From: Holothuria scabra
Taxonomy: Eukaryota > Echinodermata > Holothuroidea > Aspidochirotida > Holothuriidae
NCBI GenBank assembly: GCA_037179385.1
Contig: CM074185.1
Coordinates: forward strand, 11,398,922 to 11,462,921
Length of the DNA: 64,000 nt
Direction: 5' to 3'
Within the stretch, counting starts at the first letter, position 1. Every line of letters begins with the position of its first letter. Positions 47,471 to 58,794 of the stretch are shown one piece after another. The notes beneath the pieces were generated by a model. The model saw only the letters and a list, made by a program, of their open reading frames with translations, made no database searches and was not told the origin of the DNA. The translations under genes were made by a program, and so were the position numbers.

Positions 47471-47646
47471 GCCTATATTCACGTCATGTACAGGTATTGC
47501 TGTTCAGTCGGAAGGAAGTGTTAGAGGTTACTGACAGACTACGATCAATCGGCCCCGTTCACCGACATTCATACGAAGAACGTCTGGACGTATGCACATC
47601 TGACTTAAGGAACTGCCAGTAAATAACGGTCTTAACTTATGTAAGC
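47471..47646. other. Intergenic
   Basis: Short stretch between two mobile elements. The open frame entering from 47404 has no recognisable features. Confidence 0.35.
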
Positions 47647-48249
47647 TCAGTTCAGGAGATAACCACTTTCGGGAGAAAATGAGTAGAACCCTGATTGGGG
47701 GAAAAATTTGCCTGTGTCAACGGTATGAATATTTATGAGCACTTAGTGTCTACCTCTTCACAGCCTTCGAATTGTTTAATAAATGTGTGTATATTCAATT
47801 GTGAGGTAATAGTTTAGACATAAAAAACGAAATTACCATGGACCTTCAACTACGTTTTTACAAACAGATGTGATGACACGACCCACTTGGACACCTTCAA
47901 GTGGAAAATGGTGTACAAAACTTGCGGCTGCGTGAAGTCTTTAAATTACGCTTATGAGAAAGAACATAGCAAAATTGCTCGATTTCTCAAAATTGGCGTG
48001 CTGAACAACCAGACACGACGATGCTTTTTTATTCCCCTATCAACAGATTTTTTTTTAGATGCCGGAATTTCTCTTTCCTAAAATCGATAAAAATTGCAAG
48101 GCTGTTTTGACTGTTATCTCCGTTGAATTTGCGCGGTAGGATCACAATGCATCGTGGGAGATATTTGAAAATGGCGCCACCCATGGCAAAATTAACCCCC
48201 AATAGGGTGGAAATTGATTTCCCCCGAAAGAGGTTATCTCCCGAACTGA
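47647..48249. mobile_element. MITE with TCAGTTC(A/G)GGAGATAACC ends
   Basis: About 603 bp. The inverted similarity extends some 60 bp from each end, including the 'cttcggg.gaaa' and 'attgggggaaa' blocks. No clear target duplication was found, so the class is open. Confidence 0.6.
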
Positions 48250-49033
48250 AGGTATGTTTGTTGTGTTTTTTTAATTTCTGACAAAGGAGGTTATGTTTAA
48301 AGCCTCGTCACAATAAATATTTCATTGACTTGTTTAAGCAACTTTTTTTCCATTCCACAGTCAATTTAACATAAAATATGCAGGTAAGATTTCATTATAA
48401 AGCCGTTGTAGCGTTAAGATTGGAGCATTTGCGTCGAAATGACAAAATAAGTTGTAACTATGCAGAATATTTTGAAATCTATGCCTATTCTGAACTTAAC
48501 GATTTCATACTTGACGAAAAAAATTATCCAAATGAATAGGCACAAGATTATTTTACTGACACATTTCTCCCTGATATAGAGTTTATGTAGGGTTTCCGTA
48601 CAAGAGATGATGTATTCCCACAATCCATCATTGTCAGCTGGTTGGGTGGGTATCTAAGGATTTGCGCACTTGTGCTCATTGTCGTAGGGATGCTCGAAAC
48701 CGATCTTTCATAATTTTTTCTGAAAACAATTGGTGATCAATTGAAATTATGCAAATTACTTTGGAACTTTCAACAAAGTTAATGAGTTTGTTTTCTATAC
48801 ATTGTAATTAAAACTGGATGCCTTTCCTTTCATTCAACCTGTCTTGCCCGATTTTTCTCCTCCCGATTATGTTTGAAGTCAGTTCCTTATATTTGCTAGC
48901 CATGTGAATAAGGCTTGAACCTGTCTGTTAGGATTCAATTTGCTTGATTACGGTGGAAATTATTTTCCTTTTTTTACTTTACAAGGGGGTGATATTCCCA
49001 ACTGCCCATGCTTCCGTGTTCTATTAGATGAGG
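48250..49033. other. Intergenic upstream of gene F
   Basis: AT-rich. No gene or clear repeat was seen apart from a short 'ttgattacggtggaa' stretch near 48943, reminiscent of one at 36645. Confidence 0.4.
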
Positions 49034-49078
49034 TAATAAAGATCTCTCGTGCTTATCATTTAACACTCCGACACAGAC
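49034..49078 (+). promoter_or_regulatory. Conserved block upstream of gene F
   Basis: TAATAAAG lies 45 bp before the ATG, then TTATCATTTAAC, then CAG two bases before the ATG. This is one of the best-preserved examples of the block. Confidence 0.45.
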
Positions 49079-51500
49079 ATGGACAGTTACAGGGTTGCTT
49101 TTTTGTTTGGTGTTCTTTTTGTTACCCCTGTGAAACAGATCGAATGTCGCACCGAGATCTCAAATGTGGACATCCAAGAAACAGAAATGTCTGGAGGTCA
49201 TTTCAAAATCCGTCAGAAGGTGATTAAAGATGAAATTTACAGACGAACTTCCAGAAACAATGTATGCGACCGAGGTAAGATTTTCACAACAGGGCGAGAT
49301 AAACTACAATTGTTTTATTACATAGAGCTTTGTACCACATAAGGTTACCTTGCTACTTTTAGACGTTGTTTCAGTATTTCTGGGAGACAGGGATAATTTT
49401 TTCATGCATTGAAAGTTTGGACCAAATTGTCCGACCAAAGGACATATTAATAATGTTCATGGTTTTCTCATTTGCTGGAATGAATCCACATTTCTTGTCC
49501 GAATAGGGATTCCATACGCCTTCTTTCCTTGTGCCCTTTAATGCTTTTGTCGCAAAATATAAACGAAAACAATTTTGAGGGTAAAGAAGGATAAATCAAA
49601 CATGTTTACCTTAGGTACCGAACCCTATACAGTTGAGGAAGTATGTATATTGGCTTGCATTTTAAGGGAAAGAAACATTACAAAACCAAAGGGGAAACGC
49701 AGTGTCCCTAAATCGTAATAGTGTAGTAGTCTATCCTATTCCATGAATGGCTCTGGAGAATCACGTTACAATATTTTTTTTACTGAAATTTAAAATAAAT
49801 GGAGTATAACACATTGCTTTGAATTAGATATGCAATATCACGTCTTGAAATATGACTAATGATAAGTGGCAGAGAATCAGTAGTGAGAATAAACCAGTAA
49901 AATGTTGTTTAAAAATGAGTTTAAGGCCCCCTGCTCTTACCCTTTAAGTTCAGTCTTGGGCTTCTTAAAGGAATGAGAAACTATGTTTTATCCATATTCT
50001 TTTGAAAGCTTGTAGTCTGGTGGAAGTTTACAAACGACGCCATTTTAGAACACAAAACAAACAATTAATCTACTCTGACAGTTCGTTGATTAAGTTTGGT
50101 GTAAGTATCGTGAGTACTAACACTAAAAGGGTCATTTATTTTTCCATAATTATGCAGTTAACTATGTTATTTCAGCTTCAAAGGGAACCGTAACTGTCAA
50201 GTAAGACATGATGAGATATGTTAAGGTACATTTCATCTTTGCTACATTACCCTAAAGGACAGGTGATAAAATTCATTTTGATTAAACCCATACGGCGCTG
50301 ATAGAAAAAAGATGTTTTCACATGAAATCATATCAGTTTTCTCAACTAAAAATTACTGTCATTGTGTTTTGACAGTTGTTGTGTCGTTTCTTTCTCAAAG
50401 CAACTCGTATGTTAATTAACCAAACGATACTGATAAATAAGTTCTCTTCGAATGCAAACGTAGAAGCGGATAACATATAAGACATTGTCGTTAACACTTT
50501 TATGGCATACCCTTAATAACTTAAACAACGTTGGCATCAGGCTGCAAATGCAAGTTCAAGAAAAGAACATTGAAAGTGCCCCCAGATTCTTACACTAATT
50601 GGATTTCAGTTGTCATCCCGTCCCGTTGCTATGGAAAATCGAATTTAAAATTGAAAACAAATATTTTCTTGCAAATACGTTTAGAGTTGACTCTATTGTA
50701 GTAATTAATGCGGATATTGATTGTGTTTTGCAGACTTCTTAGCCCCTTACTGTAACAGTTTTGTCACCGTTCTCTCTTAACTGTGTAGTTCATTGTTCCG
50801 TCATTTTGAAGGCACATGATATATTGTCAATGTATGATTTACGCTTTGTCCTCCACCAGATATACAAGACATCCTGATACAAAACGAAACGAAATGGTCA
50901 GTATCAATCAATGTTGGAAACGTAAGGCGGGAAGGTAATTCAAGTATTGATCCCTATCACTACATTGTTATGAAGATATTTGGAGAACAAGTGACTCTTG
51001 GTCTGGCTTATTTCACTACTCAACAATTACAAGAAAACCCGTATCTCTTCGTTGTAGACAATATTACATGGTTTGACGGAGTTGTAACAGCCGAACGTGG
51101 TGATGACCATCTCGTTATCGAATTCGAGCTGGCTGAAGATTGTCGCAACAAATTGAAGGGGAAATCCGCAAAAAACGAGACATCGTCAATTCTTGAATCA
51201 TGGTATCCATACGATATACATATATCTGATTGCGGTGTCCACGAATGGCCTACGAGCATGTGTGACCACTTGGCGGAAAACATGTGTGAAATCCAAAGAG
51301 TTGACTATGACATCTGTATGAAGGATACATTTGATGGATACACCTGCGGATTAAACATGAAAATTATGACAATGAATGGGATTTTTCAGGAGAAGTTTTT
51401 GCTGAACGCAAAGACTCCAATAAAAAGTATTACCGGTTATCACTTTCAAGGATTGCGTCGAATTGGAATTGTTTATCCGTGTTTGTATACCAATAACTAA
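49079..51500 (+). CDS. Gene F: secreted 8-cysteine family member, two exons
   Basis: Exon 1 is 49079-49274 (CGAG|GTAAGA) and exon 2 is 50860-51500 (CTCCACCAG acceptor, stop TAA), phase 1, 278 aa. The signal peptide core is VAFLFGVLFV at residues 6-15. Exon 1 keeps QETEMSGGHF and EIYRRTSRNNVC. Exon 2 starts DIQDILIQNE and KWSVSINVGNV; the first Met in exon 2 is internal (50970), so the exon start comes from the acceptor and homology. It has the shortest variable segment (RREGNSSIDPYHY). Sequons are NIT and NET as in the paralogues plus a private NET near the exon start. All eight cysteines are present (DC, DC, MC, MC, IC, TC, PC plus C1). It ends YPCLYTNN. An ATTAAA at 51654-51659 could serve polyadenylation. 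Confidence 0.85.
49275..50859 (+). other. Intron of gene F
   Basis: 1585 bp, GT-AG, phase 1. No transposon with clear ends was found. An open frame at 50002-50193 is not supported as an exon. Confidence 0.7.
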
Positions 51501-51817
51501 ATATATCATGTGACGAAGAAAGGCAAATATTCATCTCAAAATAGGTAACCTTGGAGACATCGTAAATGAGCTACAGTTAATACAACACTTTGATCATGAT
51601 TGCTTATACTCTCATAATTAACTAAGAATTATGTAACGTTTTAATTTTTTTTTATTAAAGTCCATCAAATTTTTACAGTGTAATACAATTATGGTTAAAT
51701 TTGTTTAAAGTCCAATATGTACAGATATAGAGGCTGTGCTTTTCACATTGAGTTTTATATGATTGATCATTTTTGTGTGTGGACTGAATAGAAGTAGATA
51801 TCGTTTATGTTCAGATA
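51501..51817. other. 3' flank of gene F
   Basis: AT-rich with the ATTAAA mentioned for gene F. The TCTGCCCAGAT block of B, D and E is not recognisable here. Confidence 0.4.
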
Positions 51818-53006
51818 CACTCTTAAAAATGTTGGGTAAAATATTTCCCAACAAGTGCCCAACGTTGGTGCTATAGTTCACCGCACAAACACTGGGCAAA
51901 AAATACCCATTATTGTAAGCTACTATTTCCAAGCAACAGTTGAGTATAATGTTTGACCAACAAAAAAGTACACCATTACCCAACATCAGGTGTATTAATT
52001 ACCCAGCGAATCTTTTTTGGATGTCCATGTAATCACAAATATAATTATATAACTTTGACAAAAAGGAAAGTAAAGAAAGTACCCTAAAACTTACATCGTT
52101 TGCCCTCTAGGAGTGGCTCGGGGCACCGATGACAATGCACTTGGTAAATAAACAGCGAAGTGTGTAGTTTGAACTAATAATCCCAATCGTACACTTTGCA
52201 TTTCTTTAACCATTAATTTCGTAGAGTGAAAACTTTTTCTTGTATAAAACCATTGCTCTTTAAGTAATTTCGTCCAGATTTTTACTGCTATTCCACCACT
52301 GGCCTTTTAATCACCAAATCCAACCTCACTCAACCATGAAATCTTAATTAATCACTTTAATTAAAATAATTATCTGAAAAACTTAGCTTATACCTTACTA
52401 AATCATCTAATTGGTCAATTACATTTTATTAAAAATGTTGGTTACTTTAAAACTTGCCCAACACCTTTTACCAACACTTGGATTTTAACCAACCTTAACT
52501 TAGCCAAAGAATATGGGTATTTTGTTAAAATATTTGTTGGGCGATAATTTGCCGATGTTGAGCACGTTGGATCTTGCCCAACGCTTTTTAACCCAATTGT
52601 GTTTAGAGTATTGGTCAGCTTTGCACCTCATTTTTGGACATTTCTTGGCATTCACTTCACAGAAATGACCGAGAAACATTTAAAACCTAACCCTGAGAGA
52701 TAGACGTAAGTGTAGACCTGTAAAAGTATAAATGAAGAAACCTTATCCACCTGAAATAAGCTTATCCACCATCCTTCTCTTCCGCCATTGTTGTCGTTTG
52801 TCTCGGATCAGAGAGTCTTTCCTACTACTAGCAGAACTACGCATGCTCACTTCGCATACGTCATGGACACTTACTCAGGTATTTGGCAATAACCTTACAC
52901 ATGTCCAATCATCATTGTTTTTGCCCAACTTAAAACAAAAAACTTTGCCCAACGTTTACCCAGGCTGTGAATTACCAACCGGTTTGCCCAGAAATTTTTA
53001 AGAGTG
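51818..53006. mobile_element. CACTCTTAAAAAT-terminated element, copy 1
   Basis: 1189 bp with perfect inverted ends CACTCTTAAAAAT, flanked by TA. The interior is full of 'ttgggtaa' and 'ttgccca' motifs. A second end-like sequence (CCAATTGTGTTTAGAGTA) near 52595-52612 suggests a composite or an internal duplication. No transposase frame was found. Confidence 0.7.
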
Positions 53007-53765
53007 TATAATATCTCGTATCTCGTATACCGTGAACTTCACTAAAACTCCCGAAATGCAATTCTTTCTTCAATTAGTATCCACGTCAACGTTACATTGT
53101 ACAGCACTCATAAAATACATATTTTCATTCTGTACTTTGACAATGCCATTCAAAATAAACATTTGCCATATTACAGAGCACGTTGGACATCATAATAACA
53201 CTCTACTTTTATTTGGACAGCTCCTTTTGCAACATTTGTTCCCTATTTTGACAAAATTATAGCTCAATACGATATCCCCATACTCAAGTCCGTGGGAAAA
53301 GGACCGACTCCTTGTCACACATGCCACAAGAAAATGGGATTCTCTCAGACAAGGACAGGCTCCTTGGCGCAGGTGCGAGAAACAGTTGGGATGAACGGAC
53401 TAACTACTTGTCGCACAGTGACAAGAAGTCACGGAAGGTGCCAAAAGTGGCATTCCCTCTGGGTATTGTCAACATGAATCCCAAAGGAAACAAACATATT
53501 TGATAAAAAAAATGGTGAAAAGACGTGGCCTTTGGAAATCTATTGTGAAACTGGAACTTGATTAGATACTTTGTCTCAGACGGTGAATTTATGTGTCTTA
53601 ACAAGATTAAAACAAACATTTTGGTAACTGGTCCGTAACGCAGAATCCACCGCTGGAAATACTTGAGGCTTGTGGAATGTCATTTCAGCGATTGGGGAAA
53701 CTCCTGGCCAAACTTTTTCTGGTGCTACGCTTAGATGGACGACATACACATCGACCCCTTGCATT
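53007..53765. other. Intergenic between two related elements
   Basis: Short open frames on both strands with no recognisable features. Possibly an insertion or the ancestral spacer between the copies. Confidence 0.35.
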
Positions 53766-55215
53766 CACCCTTAGAAATGTTGGGCAAAATTTTACCAAAC
53801 TTTTACCGAACGTTGGGTTCTTATACCAGCACACCAACATTTTGGCAAATTGTGCCCAACAAATGATCAAGTGCATATTTAACCTCAAGGCAAAATTTAC
53901 CCAGAAGATGGTGTGGTGATACACGGATTCAACGTTGAGTAAACGTTGGGTAAGGGCTGGTCATTTGGTTACTTCGAAGTCATAAATACAAACGAAGTAC
54001 AAAAATGGAATTAAGGCGGTTACAACCTTTTTAAAGTGGCAATGCACTAAAATAGCATTATCTCGCCCTTAATTGATATCCTTGTGTTTTTGAGAGGACC
54101 TTTGACCAATTCCTGGCTTGCTACATCTTAAAAATGATTACCCAACCTTGCAATAAAACTTTCCAACCATTGGTTCCGTATGCCACCTGACCGGAATTGG
54201 GTAAAAACTGCCCAACTTGGTTGGTTTTACTCATTGCTTGGGCAAAAGAAATTCCACAGCCATTTCACCCAATAATATTGCCCACAAAATGGTTAACATT
54301 TGAACACAACACATTTGCCCAACAGTTGTACTGCTGGGTGCTTGTTTGGATTTCCATATGATCCACATTTATGATTTGGACAAGAAGGTGATTCATAAAA
54401 ATACCCTATAACTTACACCGTTTGCCCTCGAGGAGTGGTTGCACTGGCGTAGTCAGAGGGGGCCACAATCGAAAAGTGAAGAAAAATTTCGTAACGTAAA
54501 AAGAAAAAAAAAATTAACATGATGCTAAATGTTGCACCAGAATGCATATGAGGGAACTTAAATATTCAAAAATTTCCCAAAGGGGAGAGAAAATCCTTGG
54601 CCGGGAGCAGGCCTTGCATTTGGCCCCCTTCAATCGAAGATCCGAGTTACACCAGTAAGCAGTTGAGGGCATTAGTGAAAATGAACTTCGTTAATAGAGA
54701 GTAAAGTGTGCAGTTGGAAGTAATTACCCAACCGTGCTCTTGTATTTCTTGGATTTCTTCCCATGGATGACGTAGTGAAATTTTTTTTCTATACGAAAAT
54801 TGCTCTTCAAGAAATTTCTTCAAAAATTTTACTGCTGGCTTTTAATTTAGAAAATGCAACCTTATTCAACCACGAGATCTCAATTAACCACCTCTTATTA
54901 AAGTAGTTTTCTATAAAACTTAACGGATCTTTAACTTATTATCTGATTTCATTTCACAATTACATTTTATCCAAATGTTGGGTAATTTAAAACTTGCCCA
55001 CCACCTTTAACCAACACTTGGATTTCACTCAACCTTAATCCATCTAACAATTATGGGTAGATTGTTTACCTATTTGTTAGTTTGCTCATGTTGAGCATTT
55101 TGGATTTTTCCCAACGCTTTTTACCCATCTGTTTTTAGAGTGTGTTTAAGCTTTTTACCCAACATTTACCCACTTTGTGAGTGCCAAATCCATTTTGTCC
55201 AGAATATTTAAGAGT
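53766..55215. mobile_element. CACTCTTAAAAAT-family element, copy 2 (degenerate)
   Basis: Begins CACCCTTAGAAATGTTGGG and ends with GTTTTTAGAGTG (55142) or the outer ATATTTAAGAGTA (55215). It matches copy 1 in order, for example 'cttaca.cgtttgccctc.aggagtgg' and 'tttttactgct'. It carries a private insertion at about 54435-54655. Confidence 0.6.
54435..54655. mobile_element. Small element nested in copy 2
   Basis: About 220 bp absent from copy 1. Its ends are ACTGGCGTAGTCAGAGG on the left and an inverted TTACACCAGT on the right, with GGGGGCCA and TGGCCCCC just inside. The target duplication is unclear. Confidence 0.5.
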
Positions 55216-56295
55216 AGGCCCTGCACCCAGGTAAACAATTACACGTACGCTCTTCTCTAGGAAGCTCCCTCGATACTCGGATACTAAGCATCCCCGTTGC
55301 AAGATGCCCGGCAAATGCCTGTACTTTTCGCGGTAGACGCCTTGCCCACAAAAACCATTTTTGAGTCTTAACATTATACAACTTTGCCTAACAATAAAAG
55401 GTATGTGATCTAGGTTTTAAAGACTTGCTTGGATCTCTGGTAGTTACGGAAAAAATGTGTTCTTTCTGCGGTTGTTATCCACAACAACGTAACATCCCAG
55501 ATCCCAAATTCCATTCGATAGCATTTGACAGACACCATTCAGGTTCCAAATGGCTTACACTTTGTTTCCATCCAAAACCATTAATTTTATTACCGTTTAA
55601 AACCAAAAACCAAACCACATGAGATTACCATTTAGATTTTTAAGACCAGTTGGCACCATTCATAAACCATTTGAAACAATTCAAGTCCATTCGGGTACCA
55701 TGTGTTTTTGCAAATGGCTCGAATGGAATTTAAACCTAGTATATGGCAGTATGTGTGAATATTAGGATTTTGGGTTTTATGTCTCACTTATTTAATGACT
55801 AAAGTCAACGAATTCTTAAATGTAGGATATGCCTGGGTTAGTCATGCCCAACTGGGTCTTTTAAAGTTTTATGGCTAGGTTAGGTTGTAACCATGAATAG
55901 GTTCATACCATCAGGGAAGAGGTATTAGTTTTTATTTGTGAAATGGTAACTATGAATATTTTTGCTTTAGGCACTTTATTTTACTGTTAAAAATGCCTGT
56001 AAAATTGCGGTACCAAAAACAAAAAATACATGTGAATCCCTTCTACATATCAGCAGGTTTTCTTAAGTATTTTTGTCTTTTTTGTCGTTTTAAAAAGTGT
56101 AGGGCCATGCCTAATAAATCAAGGTCAACACCAGACAGTGGATATCAAAGGAAACTTATCAATGTGGGCAAGTGATGTGACCCCTTCTTGCCTGAAGAAC
56201 ACTTTGGATCGCAAATGTAGTTACTTCATTTCCTTTCCTAATAACTCAGGAAAAACACACCCAATCTGGATGACAAACTAACCAAATTGTGTAGC
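55216..56295. other. Intergenic, no gene recognised
   Basis: Runs of 'aaaccat' and 'aaaccaaa' motifs around 55560-55690 give local low complexity. No supported coding sequence was found. Confidence 0.4.
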
Positions 56296-56604
56296 TTAAA
56301 GGGCCATTCCTCTCACCCCAAACTACACTTCTAGTATAGGGTAACAGAAACTCTCAATTGGCTCAGCTTTTTGATTGACTGCTAATTCAAACAATGCAGA
56401 GTACCAAAGGTTATAGTACACAGCATGAACTGTTTTGAAATTGTTTTGATTATACTCGTTAAGCTTTTCTGTACTCACCCTGAAGCAATAAACTGAGATT
56501 GTGTCAGTCTGGTTAAGGGTGAATTTCACACAATTGCGAGAGGGGCTTAATTAAGAAGGTAAGGAGAATTGGTACTGTTTGGGATGAGGGAATTGGACCT
56601 TTAA
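56296..56604 (+). mobile_element. TTAA-flanked MITE, family 2, copy 3
   Basis: 309 bp bounded by TTAA, with ends TTAAAGGGCCATTCCTC and an inverted GGACCTTTAA. It shares 'caccccaaactaca', 'aactctcaattgg' and 'actgtttgggatga' with the copies at 18618 and 22535, but is more diverged. Confidence 0.7.
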
Positions 56605-56702
56605 GCTTCTCGTCAACATATGAATATGAACGTTTGCCTAAAAATCCTTCTATAGATCCCACATATTTCCGATGACCAATCTTAGTGTAGGAAAACCCGT
56701 CA

Positions 56703-57137
56703 TTGCCATTTTGGAATGTCGAATCTAAGCAAAGCGTCTCAGGCACACTATTTATACCAGTGACCCACTTTTTACTGTTGCACGTCTTCAAGTCAATGCC
56801 TTCTTTAGTCCAAAATGTTAATGATTTCAAACAAACGACGATTAAAAATCATCTCAATCAATGGACGCGCGAAAACTTTATTGACACAGACTTTTCAAAC
56901 TGCATTAATTTTTATTTAAATGCTTTAAAAAGCAACCGTTCAGAAACCTGTAAAGAAACCTGTGCCAGTAATAGGCGTCAACTCTACCACCACTTTTTCA
57001 ACAACCTCCGTAAAACTCTTTTCAACAAAATTTCTGACAATCTGAAAAGTACACGAGTACACGAGTTATATTTTCCTTTCAAAAAGCAGAGCTACATTCC
57101 ACTTGTCCAAGATTACGTAAACACTGGAAACGTGTAA
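56703..57137 (+). other. Unsupported 144-codon open frame in the duplicated segment
   Basis: The predicted product has a Cys-rich middle (CKETCASN) and basic, helix-like stretches, but no recognised domain and no signal peptide. The homologous stretch upstream of E (about 35440-35760) has in-frame stops and frame changes, which argues against coding. An exon cannot be excluded without transcripts. Confidence 0.25.
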
Positions 57138-57960
57138 TGTTCCTTTCTTTTGTCATGTCTTTGATGTTGCTGTAGACATTAAGCATACAACGCCAGAGTA
57201 CAGAAAGTGCGCCCTTAGTAACCTTTTCCATCGATAAATGTTGGCACCTAATTTGAGAGCTGGTCGAACAGGTACAAACCTTCAATTCAAGTGCAAACTC
57301 TTCATTAGTACCAAATGGCTCTGCCTGTATATTTGAGTAGCGTGATGTCAATGCATTTAAGAAAAGTGCCAATTTTAGCTAATCACTCAGTTAGGTGAGA
57401 CTTCAAATTTCTATTTTATAGAAATACATACAATACATGCAATACTGGAAGTTTTATGTATAATACGTAAGTTATGTGAATTACTTTACCTATGGCTTTG
57501 AAGAAAGTATTTTATTGTTGGTTTCAAAATCGTTAGACAGTTGATCTTCCCAAATTATTATGCGCACAATTTGACATATTTTTTTTGTTTATATGCTTAC
57601 TGAAAAATCTTGAGAGACTGTCAAAATGTGACTCAATATTTCCAAGGAATAAGCTACTCTTGCATTTATCAAATGAATGAAAAACCTGATTTGAAATCAA
57701 AGGCCTACTGTAACATGTCAATCAGAACAAACGGTATAAAGAAACCGCCTTTGTTTCATGATGAACTCTTTCAGTGGATTGGGGAGACAGAGTATTTGAA
57801 AGCTAAGGTACGACTAATTATCACACTATCAAATATTTATTTCATTGGGTACGCTGGAGATTCATTTCGGACGGTAATAACAGATTGTATCTTTTAAACA
57901 ATGTGTCATCATAAAGAACTGTAGCCAAATGGAAAGAACCCCACATATTAGCATATGTAA
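56745..57960 (+). repeat. Segmental duplication, partner 35400-36960
   Basis: Colinear degenerate copy of the region upstream of gene E. It is shorter because a stretch corresponding to about 35765-36120 is missing or diverged. It places orphan exon G in the same context as E. Confidence 0.65.
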
Positions 57961-58557
57961 GGATTCCAATAAACTTCGACAAAGGAGATTGCCCAAGTGA
58001 GCACCTTTTAGGAGCTCGGGATCTTAACTTTTTTTAAAGGAGAAAGGTGAAACTCATTTGTCGCTAAACCAAACCAATGTTTGGTGCTACGTTGGTCAGG
58101 ACGATCTATGTCTTGTATTTAGCAATTTAAGATCATTTCAACTTCTCGAATCAGTTGCCTTCTGATCCCATAGCGGGATTCATATTGATATATTCTGCAA
58201 CTTGCTGGCAATGAAAACGAATCCGCTGTGGAGGGCGATAGAACGTTATAATGCATTAAACTTTGTATCGTAGATTATACTTCAAGGGAAATAGGGATGA
58301 CTCTCATTTCAAGCTACAATGTGAAAGCTTTTCAGGGCCTGTCAAGAGGCTCCATTATCCGCACTAGTAGTTTTTAGATTAATAGAATACTTCCAAACTC
58401 TTTGAACACATTTTAAAAATAAGCAGGAAAACGGAAACGCGTCATCGTCATGGCTAAGCTAATTTACTGTACATGGGCCAGACAGAAATAACCGGTGCTC
58501 TTGAATTTTGGTGTCTTCCTTCTACGGTGAGTTTTTTCTCATTCTTCTACAGTGAGT
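57961..58557. other. Intergenic upstream of exon G
   Basis: No feature recognised. The expected place of the TAATAAAG box before G is occupied by a (CT)n run. Confidence 0.4.
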
Positions 58558-58573
58558 TTCTCTCTCTCTCTCC
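58558..58573 (+). repeat. (CT)n run replacing the upstream box of exon G
   Basis: Short pyrimidine repeat exactly where the other copies have TAATAAAG, 42-45 bp before the ATG. TTATCACTTAAA, a relic of the next block, and CAG two bases before the ATG remain. Confidence 0.5.
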
Positions 58574-58601
58574 CAATTATCACTTAAATTGTGGCTCAGT
58601 C

Positions 58602-58794
58602 ATGACCAGAAACCGAGTTTTGCTTTTGATAAGTTCTTTTGCTTTCATCAGTGAACAGGATGAATGGCACATTGAGTTTCCAGATTTGGTGACCCAAGAA
58701 ACCGAGATTTCGTGTGGAAATATTAAAAACTTTGAAAAAGAACTTAAGGATGAAATTTATAGACTGACGAGGCAAGGCAACGTGTGTGATGGAG
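58602..58794 (+). pseudogene. Copy G: orphan exon 1 of the 8-cysteine family
   Basis: An ATG and 64 codons plus one base, one codon shorter than other copies, then an intact GGAG|GTAAGC donor. The signal-peptide-like core is VLLLISSFAFI at residues 6-16. QETEIS, DEIYRLT and GNVCDG are conserved, but the middle (CGNIKNFEKEL) is diverged and adds a cysteine. No exon 2 can be found before exon H at 60974, only 2.2 kb away, so G is either a relic or splices past H. The upstream box is also lost. The donor phase is kept, so an alternative first exon for the H body is conceivable. Confidence 0.7.

Noticed and set aside
47647..48249. Target duplication for this MITE
   Set aside because: The flanks do not share a convincing direct repeat, so no superfamily was assigned.
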